Shown here piece after piece: positions 44,018-51,707 of a DNA stretch of 64,000 bases. Origin of the DNA: Flavobacterium aquidurense (GTDB taxonomy: Bacteria; Bacteroidota; Bacteroidia; Flavobacteriales; Flavobacteriaceae); contig NZ_JRLF01000015.1 of NCBI RefSeq assembly GCF_001404985.1, forward strand, positions 186,001-250,000, in the 5' to 3' direction. Made by a program: the position numbers and the translations under genes. Within the stretch, counting starts at the first letter, position 1. The number at the start of each line of letters is the position of its first letter. The notes beneath the pieces are model-generated. The model ran no database searches and was not told where the DNA came from. It was given only the letters and a program-made list of their open reading frames with translations.

Positions 44018-45140
44018 AATAGTTAGATATGTTTTGGGTTCCATAATCGTTGATGTATTTTTTATCGAAAGAGAAAAACGTCACTTTGGTTTGATTATCA
44101 ATCTTGATTTTACTTTTTACAATCGAAATCATTTTCTCCAGTTCCTCTTCAGAAATTTTCTCAATTCTAATTTCGTCTCCGTTTCTTAAATAGGTTTGAC
44201 CAACTAAAATATCATCTTGCAAAACATATTTTGTGTTTGAAACTTTCTTAAGTTTTATGGAATCATTCCGTAGCTGATCATAATCTGATAAAATTCCTTT
44301 GAACTGATTTCCTCTAAAAACAACTGCCCAACTATAAAGCGGTAAAGCAATATCTAATTTTAACTTATATTGATCGTGCGTAATATATTGTGCCAATTCT
44401 TCGCTTGTTCCAATGGAATTTTTGGTGCTAAAATCGTCCGGTTTCTCCAGGTTATAACACATTAACAAACCTTTGTCTACGGGAGGAATTCCTGCTTTTG
44501 AAGCATATTTATATTGCCAAAGTCGGATTGTAGACGAAATCTGAGCATTTGGAAATCCTTTTTTGATTTGTTTCAGTAAATAAAAGTAATTGTCTTTTGA
44601 TTTTTCGGACCAATCGCAATCGATCAAAACTTCTTTAAAATCGACTTTTAACTTCGCTAATTCTATTGATTTTACTGAGTCATAATTGATGCGTTTATAG
44701 TTTTCCTGCTTATAATAATCTTTTGGATACACAATTGCATTGGCGATTTTATCCGCTTTTGCCTCATTTATATTTACGCCAATCTGCTCGACGCGTTTCG
44801 CAATTCTAACGGCTAAACTATCCAATTGTTTTTTATTGGCTTGCAAAACAACTTCATTGGTAATAAAAATACTTGGTGTAATTTCAGGATTACTTTCATT
44901 AAGACTTGTGTTTCTGACTGTTGCAACCGGCAAAGGTTCTTTGGCATAAGGATTCCAATCGACATCAAAAAAACGTACGTACATATGCTGTACTTTCAAA
45001 TCTTTAATGAGAGAATCATCTTGATTTTCAAAATTCAAATCGGTTTTCCAATAACAAAATGACCTTATTACTTCATGTTCCTTCTCACAAGTTGCTCCGT
45101 TAAGTACGACAAAGAGCAAAATAAAAATGATATTCTTCAT
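44004..45140 (-). CDS. Secreted GH18-like TIM-barrel protein lacking the catalytic Glu
   Basis: A 378-residue exported protein (MKNIIFILLFVVLNGATCEK; Cys 18 might be lipidated, though the lipobox is poor). Several parts follow the GH18 strand order: ITPSIFITNEVV, then VLIDCDWSEKSKDNYFYLLK, which aligns with the GH18 signature DGIDIDWE...NFxxLLxxL, then GLLMCYNLEKPDDF (like MxYD) and ALPLYSWAVVFRG. At the place of the catalytic Glu stands Ser 178 (IDCDWS), while D174 and D176 remain. So it could be a sugar-binding protein rather than a hydrolase, or use another residue. First gene of the pair; TAATTTTG lies upstream at 45168-45175. Confidence 0.65.
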   Translation of the reverse strand: MKNIIFILLFVVLNGATCEKEHEVIRSFCYWKTDLNFENQDDSLIKDLKVQHMYVRFFDVDWNPYAKEPLPVATVRNTSLNESNPEITPSIFITNEVVLQANKKQLDSLAVRIAKRVEQIGVNINEAKADKIANAIVYPKDYYKQENYKRINYDSVKSIELAKLKVDFKEVLIDCDWSEKSKDNYFYLLKQIKKGFPNAQISSTIRLWQYKYASKAGIPPVDKGLLMCYNLEKPDDFSTKNSIGTSEELAQYITHDQYKLKLDIALPLYSWAVVFRGNQFKGILSDYDQLRNDSIKLKKVSNTKYVLQDDILVGQTYLRNGDEIRIEKISEEELEKMISIVKSKIKIDNQTKVTFFSFDKKYINDYGTQNISNYYESF

Positions 45141-45231
45141 ATTTTAAAAATCCTTACAAATTCAAATCAAAATTAACATTAATAAAGGTAAGGATGTCGA
45201 TTATTTATGAACAACTTCTGCTTTGGATTCT

Positions 45232-45239
45232 TACCTTTG
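45232..45239 (+). promoter_or_regulatory. Putative -7 box (TACCTTTG) of prmA
   Basis: Full TAnnTTTG match 14 bp before the ATG at 45254. Because it lies inside the longer open frame that begins at 45194, it supports the downstream start for prmA. Confidence 0.6.
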
Positions 45240-45253
45240 CAAAAAATTTATTT

Positions 45254-46087
45254 ATGTCGAATATATATTTAGGATATCATTTTACGATTGAACCGAAAGA
45301 ACCGGGTTCTGAAATTTTAATTGCTGAATTAGGCGAAAAAGCGTTTGAGACTTTTACAGAAACTGAAACTGGGATTTCGGCTTTTGTGAAGAAAGATTTA
45401 TGGGATGAGAATATTCTGGATGACATTTATATCTTAGAATCTGAGGAGTTTAAAATTGAATATACGATTGAAGAAATCGATCAGGTAAACTGGAATGAAG
45501 AATGGGAAAAGAATTTTGAAGCGATTGATGTAGACGGAAAATGTCATGTTCGCGCTCCTTTTCATGAAAAAACCAATGCCGAATTTGATATTGTAATCGA
45601 GCCAAAAATGAGTTTTGGAACGGGTCACCACGAAACAACTCACATGATGATCCAGCATTTACTTGAAATGGATGTTAAAGGACTGAAAACCCTTGACATG
45701 GGTTGCGGAACTGCGATTCTGGCTATCCTTGCCGAAATGAAAGGTGCTGAACCAATTGATGCGATCGATATTGATAATTGGTGTTATTTGAATTCTATCG
45801 AAAATGCTGAACGCAATAATTGCAAACATATTACCGTTTACGAAGGCGATGCAGCTTTATTAGCAGGTAAAAGTTATGACCTGATTATTGCAAACATCAA
45901 CAGAAATATTTTATTGAATGATATGCAAAGCTATGTTGACTGTTTAAACAAAGGCGGTATTATATTGTTTAGCGGTTTCTATGAAGAAGATATTCCGTTT
46001 ATTGATGCTTCCTGTACAGAAAAAGGGCTGACATATGTTAAAAAATTTCAAAGAAATAACTGGGTTTCATTAAAATACGTAAATTAG
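45254..46087 (+). CDS. prmA: Ribosomal protein L11 methyltransferase
   Basis: The ATG at 45254 (MSNIYLGYHFTIEPKEPGSE) is chosen over an in-frame start at 45194 because a -7 box lies between them. The 277-residue product has the PrmA substrate domain and a Rossmann methyltransferase with MSFGTGHHETTHMM, SAM loop LDMGCGTAILA, and the NPPY-like motif IIANINRNI. It trimethylates L11. ClpS is encoded 136 bp downstream, a neighbourhood common in Bacteroidota. Confidence 0.96.
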   Translation: MSNIYLGYHFTIEPKEPGSEILIAELGEKAFETFTETETGISAFVKKDLWDENILDDIYILESEEFKIEYTIEEIDQVNWNEEWEKNFEAIDVDGKCHVRAPFHEKTNAEFDIVIEPKMSFGTGHHETTHMMIQHLLEMDVKGLKTLDMGCGTAILAILAEMKGAEPIDAIDIDNWCYLNSIENAERNNCKHITVYEGDAALLAGKSYDLIIANINRNILLNDMQSYVDCLNKGGIILFSGFYEEDIPFIDASCTEKGLTYVKKFQRNNWVSLKYVN

Positions 46088-46223
46088 ATAGTTAATTATC
46101 TGAATATAAATGGCTCACAGATTGATCAATCTGCATATTTACAGCGATTTTAGTTTTAATAATAAATATGTAATCTGCGACAAAACAAATTAGTAATTAC
46201 AAAAAGTACAAAAACCTAAAAAA

Positions 46224-46499
46224 ATGAGTACTAAAGAAAAAGTAAGAGAAAGAGTTCGCGAAAAGGAAGCGACGGGTTTCAATAACGAAATCATTGTTTA
46301 TAACGACGATGTAAACACTTTTGATCACGTAATTGACACTTTAATGCGTGTTTGCAGTCACACGCCAGAACAAGCAGAACAATGTTCCTTAATTGTACAT
46401 TACAACGGAAAATGCACTGTAAAAACGGGGTCAATGGACAAGTTAAAGCCTCAATGTACACAACTTTTGGAAGCCGGATTAAGCGCCGAAATTGTTTAA
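46224..46499 (+). CDS. clpS: ATP-dependent Clp protease adaptor ClpS
   Basis: A 91-residue ClpS with the N-degron-binding surface: VYNDDVNTFDHVIDTLMRVC, SHTPEQAEQCSLIVHYNGK and a C-terminal AGLSAEIV. It delivers N-end-rule substrates to ClpAP. The first 18 residues are charged and flexible, as in the family. A strong terminator follows. Confidence 0.97.
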   Translation: MSTKEKVRERVREKEATGFNNEIIVYNDDVNTFDHVIDTLMRVCSHTPEQAEQCSLIVHYNGKCTVKTGSMDKLKPQCTQLLEAGLSAEIV

Positions 46500-46516
46500 T
46501 TGTAAAATATTTTTTA

Positions 46517-46562
46517 AAAAAAGCATTCTGTTTTATTTTGAATAAAAACAGAATGCTTTTTT
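46517..46562 (+). terminator. Intrinsic terminator of clpS
   Basis: A long stem (AAAAAGCATTCTGTTTTATT against AATAAAAACAGAATGCTTTTT with a one-base bulge), then T residues, 17 bp past the clpS stop codon. A near copy recurs 240 bp downstream. Confidence 0.88.
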
Positions 46563-46687
46563 ATTGAGAGATTAAATATAGTTCTTTTCAAATTTTTAAG
46601 GAATGTATCAGCTTTAAGATAAAAAATTAAAAAGATAAAAAATTACACTGCAAACAATTTTCCTAACTAATTGACAGCTTTACGGCT

Positions 46688-46729
46688 GACTTAAATAAAT
46701 CATAATTGAATATGATTTATTTATAAGTC
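46688..46729. repeat. Long AT-rich hairpin in the clpS-hydroxylase gap
   Basis: Thirteen perfect base pairs (TAAATAAATCATA / TATGATTTATTTA, six-base loop), extended by GACTT/AAGTC with a two-base bulge. It has no T-run and lies in the 300-bp gap between clpS and the hydroxylase gene. Confidence 0.7.
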
Positions 46730-46754
46730 GTTTAATTGAAAATAATTTAAAAAA

Positions 46755-46799
46755 CATTCTATTTTATTCTATATTTGAATAAAATAGAATGCTTTTTTT
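46755..46799 (+). promoter_or_regulatory. Terminator-like hairpin directly at the start codon of the hydroxylase gene
   Basis: Stem CATTCTATTTTATTC / GAATAAAATAGAATG followed by CT7, and the next bases are the ATG at 46800. The loop contains TATATTTG (46770-46777), a full -7 box match. The sequence is a near copy of the clpS terminator. It could be a second terminator, a promoter embedded in a hairpin, or an attenuator of the downstream pair. Confidence 0.6.
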
Positions 46800-48071
46800 A
46801 TGGAAGAATATGGAAAGATATTGATTATCGCAACGCCTATTTTTTTAGTATTAATTATAATCGAAAAAATATACGGCATTTACAAAAAGGACGATACCGC
46901 TCCTTTAATCGATAGCGTATCGAGTATTAGTTCCGGAATTACCAATTCTGTAAAAGATGTTCTTGGGCTAAGCCTTACGTTCATATCTTATGAATGGATG
47001 GTTTCTAAAATTGCAATCTACCACCTTGAAGCTAATGTTCTCTCTTATTGCATTGCTTTTTTTGTTATTGATTTTTATGGTTACTGGAGTCATCGATGGG
47101 CGCATCAAATTAATCTTTTCTGGAATAAACATGCGATTCATCACAGCAGCGAAGAATTTAATCTTGCATGTGCTTTGCGTCAGCCTATTGCAAGTTTAGT
47201 TAATCTGTTTACTTTTTTGCTAATTCCTGCAGCATTATTAGGCGTTCCCGCTACTGTTATTGCAATTACTTTACCACTGCATTTATTTTTGCAATTTTGG
47301 TATCACACCAAACATATTAAAAAAATGGGATTTTTGGAATATATTCTCGTTACACCATCACATCATCGTGTACACCACGCCATAAATCCGGAATATTTAG
47401 ACAAAAACCATTCGCAGATTTTTATTTTCTGGGATAAACTCTTTGGCACTTTTCAAGCTGAGTTAGCCAATGTTCCGCCTGTTTTTGGTATTACAAGACC
47501 TGCAAATACCTGGAACCCGATCCGGATTAATTTTCAGCATTTGACTTTATTGATTAAAGATGCCTGGAGAGCTGAAAACTGGAAAGATAAATTTACCATA
47601 TGGTTTAAACCAACAGGATGGCGACCTGAAAATTTTGAAATTAAATATCCTGTAAACAAAATTGATAACGTTTTTGAATTTGATAAATACGGAACACAAA
47701 ACTCGCAACAACTAATATATTGGTCAGTTGCACAAGTTTTAATTACACTTTTGTTTGTGACTTATTTATTTGATAATATTGCAAAAATTGGCTTGCCAAA
47801 CATTTTTATCTATGGTTTATTTATTTTGGTCACAATCTATAGCTACACAGAGTTAATGGACAAAAGCAAATATGCCCTTTTCTGGGAAGGTTTGCGATTT
47901 GCTGTTGCCATTGCTATTATCATATATTATGGAGACTGGTTTGGTTTAAATCATGTTTTCTCTATGAGTAATTACGTTATCATGAGTTACCTAGGTTTAT
48001 CATTTTTAATTACGATTTACTTTGTCACTACCCATTTTCAGAACCCCAATAAATCAAATATAAATTCATAA
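46800..48071 (+). CDS. Fatty-acid-hydroxylase-family membrane protein, alkylglycerol monooxygenase-like
   Basis: A 423-residue integral membrane protein of the sterol desaturase/fatty acid hydroxylase family. The eight-His diiron set is visible as HRWAH, HAIHHSS, HTKHIKK and HHRVHHA. N-terminal spans (ILIIATPIFLVLIIIEKIYG) and three extra C-terminal spans after a long loop (NTWNPIRINFQHL) give the length and shape of TMEM195/AGMO-like proteins, which cleave the O-alkyl bond of ether glycerolipids with a pterin cofactor. It lies 7 bp before a YhhN-type lysoplasmalogenase gene. The AGMO relation is inferred; sterol or fatty-acid hydroxylation is the alternative. Confidence 0.82.
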   Translation: MEEYGKILIIATPIFLVLIIIEKIYGIYKKDDTAPLIDSVSSISSGITNSVKDVLGLSLTFISYEWMVSKIAIYHLEANVLSYCIAFFVIDFYGYWSHRWAHQINLFWNKHAIHHSSEEFNLACALRQPIASLVNLFTFLLIPAALLGVPATVIAITLPLHLFLQFWYHTKHIKKMGFLEYILVTPSHHRVHHAINPEYLDKNHSQIFIFWDKLFGTFQAELANVPPVFGITRPANTWNPIRINFQHLTLLIKDAWRAENWKDKFTIWFKPTGWRPENFEIKYPVNKIDNVFEFDKYGTQNSQQLIYWSVAQVLITLLFVTYLFDNIAKIGLPNIFIYGLFILVTIYSYTELMDKSKYALFWEGLRFAVAIAIIIYYGDWFGLNHVFSMSNYVIMSYLGLSFLITIYFVTTHFQNPNKSNINS

Positions 48072-48077
48072 CCGCTT

Positions 48078-48755
48078 ATGAAAAATGTTACTTTTTTAAA
48101 AATATACATTATTTTTAGTATTGCATATCTCATCATTCTATTTTTAGGAGATGATAATTTAGATTTATTTTTAAAACCTGTGTTAATTCCATTATTAGGC
48201 TTTGGAGTTTACTTTCATCAAAAATTCAGCTCCCGGAAAACCCTTTTAATTGCATTATTATTTTCTTGGATTGGAGACGTTATTTTGCTTTTTGCTGATA
48301 TCGCCGAAATCTATTTTATTCTAGGCTTAATTTCTTTTTTAATTGCTCATCTTACTTATTGCTCCCTTTTTAATAAACAAATTGTGGGCGAAATTCAGAT
48401 CAACAAATTCTTATTTGGCATTGGAAGCCTTCTGATTGCTTTCTACCTCATTGCAATGGTTTTGTTTTTGATGCCTAATTTAGGTGATTTAAAAATACCC
48501 GTAATTGTTTACGCTGCCGTAATTTCGATTATGGTTTTATTTGCTTTCAATGGGTATTTAATTTGGAAAAAACCGGGAAGATTACACGTTTTTTTAGGTG
48601 CCACAGCTTTTGTAATTTCTGATAGTATTCTGGCAATCAATAAATTTCATGCAACAATAGAAAGAAGTTCATTTTTTATCATGCTAACCTATCTTGTGGC
48701 ACAATATCTGATTGTAGTTGGTATTTTAAAACTGAATGCAAAAGAGACAGAATAG
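48078..48755 (+). CDS. YhhN/TMEM86-family lysoplasmalogenase
   Basis: A 225-residue protein with about eight membrane spans. The family motifs are present: LFLKPVLIPLLGF, LLFSWIGDVILLF (first conserved Asp) and AFVISDSILAINKF (second conserved Asp). Characterised members (TMEM86 proteins, a Legionella enzyme) cut the vinyl-ether bond of lysoplasmalogens. It follows the hydroxylase gene by 6 bp, so both should be made from one mRNA; together they could clear alkyl- and alkenyl-ether lipids. Confidence 0.9.
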   Translation: MKNVTFLKIYIIFSIAYLIILFLGDDNLDLFLKPVLIPLLGFGVYFHQKFSSRKTLLIALLFSWIGDVILLFADIAEIYFILGLISFLIAHLTYCSLFNKQIVGEIQINKFLFGIGSLLIAFYLIAMVLFLMPNLGDLKIPVIVYAAVISIMVLFAFNGYLIWKKPGRLHVFLGATAFVISDSILAINKFHATIERSSFFIMLTYLVAQYLIVVGILKLNAKETE

Positions 48756-48858
48756 CCAATATATAAACCATGTTTGCAGTTTTTTTTGCAACAAGATTTG
48801 AGGATGAAAGAAGATTTTAAAAAATTTTATAATTCTTTAATCTGTAGCTGAAACATTT

Positions 48859-48866
48859 TACATTTG
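48859..48866 (+). promoter_or_regulatory. Putative -7 box (TACATTTG) of the 48887 lipoprotein gene
   Basis: Full TAnnTTTG match 20 bp before the ATG. No TTG at the proper -33 distance. Confidence 0.5.
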
Positions 48867-48886
48867 CATTACCAATATTTTTAACC

Positions 48887-49339
48887 ATGAAAAAAATAGT
48901 CCTTTTTATCGTTTTGTTAATCACTGTAACTTCTTGTGTGAGTACAAGATCGACCTTAAAAAATGTCGATGATAATGCTCCTGATTTAGTTTTAAAGAAA
49001 GACAATACTTTTGTTATTACTCTTTTTAGCAATGATAAAAAATATGGCTACGATCCTGATTATCCTGTAAATATATTTTATAGAAATACAAAAGATGAAG
49101 CTTTGAACGAAATGCGTTTTTTAAACGCTTTGGCAGGACCAAACGGAGAAAAAATTACGTATACGCGTTTAGAAACCTGTTGTCCTTTCCCTACCAAAAG
49201 AAGCGATATGGGTGCGGGATTCCTGAATGTTTATGAATTAAGATGGGATGGACAAAAGAAGCCTGTAAAATTATATCTGAATATTTATGAAAAAGGAATT
49301 TTAATGGTTCCGATGGGATTGAGTTTGAAGAAGGAGTGA
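48887..49339 (+). CDS. Small lipoprotein of unknown function
   Basis: A 150-residue protein with lipobox VTSCVS (lipidated Cys 17 after MKKIVLFIVLLITVTSC). The rest is a compact beta-rich domain (FRNTKDEALNEMR-like centre, GEKITYTRLETCCPFPTKR, LNVYELRWDGQKKPVKLYLN, GILMVPMGLSLKK) with a Cys-Cys pair. I know similar small lipoproteins in flavobacteria but no function. Own -7 box at 48859; the N-acetyltransferase gene follows after 41 bp. Confidence 0.78.
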   Translation: MKKIVLFIVLLITVTSCVSTRSTLKNVDDNAPDLVLKKDNTFVITLFSNDKKYGYDPDYPVNIFYRNTKDEALNEMRFLNALAGPNGEKITYTRLETCCPFPTKRSDMGAGFLNVYELRWDGQKKPVKLYLNIYEKGILMVPMGLSLKKE

Positions 49340-49380
49340 TATTCTTAAATTTCGCAGAGAAATGCATAAAATTTAGTATA

Positions 49381-50169
49381 ATGAAACAATCCAAAAAATA
49401 TAAAATTGAATCTTCAAGTTTCGATTTACAGCAATATCTAAAGAGAATCAATTTTACGGGAGAAATTGAATTGAACTTAAAAGGCATAAAAAAATTGATG
49501 CAAAGCCAGCTATTTAGTGTGCCTTTTGAAAATATCGATGTTCAGGCGGGAAAAACTATATCACTTATTGGTGATGACATTGTAAACCAGATTATAAATA
49601 AAAATCGTGGTGGATATTGTTATCAAATTAATGGTATCTTTTCGTTAATGCTTCAGGAAATTGGAGTTCTGCATTATTATATTGCAGTGCGTCCGCTTGT
49701 TAATCCGGGTGAGAATGCTAAGACTCATTTGGCAATAATTGCTACAATCGAAAATGAAGATTATCTGATTGATTTAGGGTTTGGCGGCAACAGTATTAGA
49801 GAGCCATTGAAACTGAGTGAAATTGGAACTGAAATTCAACAGGGTTATGATACTTTTACTTTGGTTAAAACGGAAGAAGATGAATATTTACTGCAAATAC
49901 TTATCGAAAAAGAATGGTCTAACTTATATTCGTTTGATTTAACTCCTCAAAGGTGGATCGATTTTAAGCCTGCAAATCATTATAATTATTCACACCCTGA
50001 TTCTACTTTTACTCAAAAATTAATTGTTGTTTTACAAAATCCATTAGGTAAAAAAATAGTACTTAAAAATGCCGTAAAATCAGTAACAAATGGGGTTACA
50101 GAAATTATTCCTTTTGAGGACAATCAATTGAATACTATTTTAGAAAAGGAATTTAACCTGAAGGTATAA
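49381..50169 (+). CDS. Arylamine N-acetyltransferase family protein
   Basis: The ATG at 49381 (MKQSKKYKIESSSFDLQQYL) is preferred over one at 49336, which overlaps the previous gene and adds 15 unmatched residues; the product is 262 residues. The Cys-His-Asp triad of NAT enzymes is visible: RGGYCYQING, KTHLAII and LIDLGFGGN. The acceptor motif is slightly off the usual RGGxCxExN (Gln for Glu). NATs acetylate arylamines and hydrazines with acetyl-CoA. No biosynthetic cluster surrounds it. Confidence 0.92.
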   Translation: MKQSKKYKIESSSFDLQQYLKRINFTGEIELNLKGIKKLMQSQLFSVPFENIDVQAGKTISLIGDDIVNQIINKNRGGYCYQINGIFSLMLQEIGVLHYYIAVRPLVNPGENAKTHLAIIATIENEDYLIDLGFGGNSIREPLKLSEIGTEIQQGYDTFTLVKTEEDEYLLQILIEKEWSNLYSFDLTPQRWIDFKPANHYNYSHPDSTFTQKLIVVLQNPLGKKIVLKNAVKSVTNGVTEIIPFEDNQLNTILEKEFNLKV

Positions 50170-50251
50170 TTTAAGTTTTTTTTGAGGAGATATTACGTAT
50201 CAATTTAAAAATAAAACTTTTAGAAATAAAAATCAATTAAAAAAAAGTACT

Positions 50252-50560
50252 ATGCCTCAAATTTTAGTTATTCTTCCTTTACTATTTCAAATTATAGCTG
50301 GCAGAAAAGCAATTGGCGAAACTATATCTTTAAAATTCGGAACGGTCTGTTTAATTAGTTTTTTTTCACAAATAGTGTTATCGATAGTAGCTTTTTACAT
50401 TTCCTCTTATAATTTTAATAGACTTTTAGAAGAAAACCCAAATTCTATTAGATGTGGCATGGGATTTCTTGGCCTCATTATGTTGTCTCTGCTCTTAACT
50501 TTTATTCTCATAATCGTCATAATTGTACAGTACTACATTAAAAAATCTTATGAAAATTAA
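50252..50560 (+). CDS. Small three-span membrane protein, unknown
   Basis: A 102-residue hydrophobic protein with about three predicted spans (MPQILVILPLLFQIIAG, FSQIVLSIVAFYISS, GFLGLIMLSLLLTFILII) and a basic tail (YYIKKSYEN). I do not recognise a family. The start follows an A-rich leader as for other genes here. It lies between the N-acetyltransferase gene and a GC-rich intergenic repeat. Confidence 0.6.
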   Translation: MPQILVILPLLFQIIAGRKAIGETISLKFGTVCLISFFSQIVLSIVAFYISSYNFNRLLEENPNSIRCGMGFLGLIMLSLLLTFILIIVIIVQYYIKKSYEN

Positions 50561-50651
50561 TTCTTTTTTGTAAGCTTATTACAACTATTGATTTATCATA
50601 CTAAAGTCTAATTGAGGAAATATTCCCTGTTGAAAACGATAATTCCACTAA

Positions 50652-50800
50652 ACTCCTAGCCGTGATAGCAGCGAAAATCATTTTTTGAGAAAGCCTGTTT
50701 TTTCTGGTTTTAGCAGAGCGACCGGAGGAAGCTCCTGCAAAGACCAAGAAAAAAGGGTTTAGAGAAAAATATTGCAGCGGATAGCGCGATTAGCTTCTTA
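50652..50800. repeat. GC-rich imperfect-palindrome repeat, copy B
   Basis: A diverged relative of 31346-31440: it starts CTCCTAGCCGTGATAGCAGCG and ends GCAGCGGATAGCGCGATTAGCTTCTTA. Between them is an insert with its own symmetry (GCGACCGGAGGAAGCTCC, CCAAGAAAAAAGG). It fills most of the 309-bp gap before kdsA. Confidence 0.78.
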
Positions 50801-50841
50801 AAATAATCTTAAATCTTAATCTCGTATTCATAAATCATAAC

Positions 50842-50849
50842 TACCTTTG
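50842..50849 (+). promoter_or_regulatory. Putative -7 box (TACCTTTG) of kdsA
   Basis: Full TAnnTTTG match 20 bp before the kdsA ATG at 50870. Confidence 0.55.
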
Positions 50850-50869
50850 CACTGTCAAAAAATCATATT

Positions 50870-51688
50870 ATGAACATACAACATATTCCACAAATTAAGC
50901 ATACTGAAAGCGGAAATTTCTTTTTATTAGCAGGGCCTTGCGCTATTGAAGGAGAAGAAATGGCTTTAAGAATTGCTGAAAAATTAGTTGGTATTACCGA
51001 CAAACTTCAGATTCCTTATGTATTTAAAGGATCATTTAAAAAAGCCAATCGTTCCAGAATTGATAGTTTTTCTGGAATTGGTGACGAAAAAGCATTAAAA
51101 ATTTTAAGAAAAGTTTCTGAAACTTTTCATGTTCCTACTGTAACAGATATTCATACAAATGAAGATGCTGATATGGCGGCGCAATACGTTGACGTTTTGC
51201 AGATTCCTGCATTCTTGGTACGTCAAACTGATCTAGTTGTAGCTGCGGCTAATACAGGAAAAGTGGTGAACCTGAAAAAAGGACAATTTATGAGTCCGGA
51301 AAGTATGAAACATGCTGTACAAAAGGTACTTGATTGCCAAAACGAAAATGTGATGGTTACAGATCGTGGTACTATGTTTGGGTATCAGGACATGATTGTA
51401 GATTTTAGAGGAATCCCTACTATGCAGCAATATGCAAGTACGGTTCTTGATGTTACGCACTCGCTGCAACAACCTAACCAAACTGCCGGTGTTACGGGCG
51501 GAAGACCTGATATGATTGAAACTGTTGCCAAAGCAGGTATTGCTGTAGGTGTCGACGGTATTTTTATCGAAACTCATTTTGACCCTGCTAATGCAAAAAG
51601 TGATGGCGCTAATATGTTACATTTAGACTATTTTGAAGGCTTAATGACTAAATTGGTGGCTATTAGAAAAACAGTTAATTCATTCTAA
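50870..51688 (+). CDS. kdsA: 3-deoxy-8-phosphooctulonate synthase (KdsA)
   Basis: A 272-residue KDO-8-phosphate synthase that joins phosphoenolpyruvate and arabinose-5-phosphate for lipopolysaccharide core synthesis. Motifs are LLAGPCAIEGEEMAL, VFKGSFKKANRSRIDSFSG, TDIHTNEDADMAAQYVDVLQ, MFGYQDMIVDFRGIPTM and GIFIETHFDPANAKSDG. Length is that of the family. The outer-membrane protein gene follows after 19 bp. Confidence 0.97.
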   Translation: MNIQHIPQIKHTESGNFFLLAGPCAIEGEEMALRIAEKLVGITDKLQIPYVFKGSFKKANRSRIDSFSGIGDEKALKILRKVSETFHVPTVTDIHTNEDADMAAQYVDVLQIPAFLVRQTDLVVAAANTGKVVNLKKGQFMSPESMKHAVQKVLDCQNENVMVTDRGTMFGYQDMIVDFRGIPTMQQYASTVLDVTHSLQQPNQTAGVTGGRPDMIETVAKAGIAVGVDGIFIETHFDPANAKSDGANMLHLDYFEGLMTKLVAIRKTVNSF

Positions 51689-51707
51689 TCATTTTTAAAA
51701 TAAATAA

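Noticed and set aside
45194..45253. Longer N-terminus for prmA from an upstream ATG
   Set aside because: A TACCTTTG -7 box lies inside this stretch, and the family N-terminus matches the ATG at 45254.
49336..49380. Upstream start for the arylamine N-acetyltransferase
   Set aside because: It overlaps the preceding lipoprotein gene and adds 15 residues not expected in the family.
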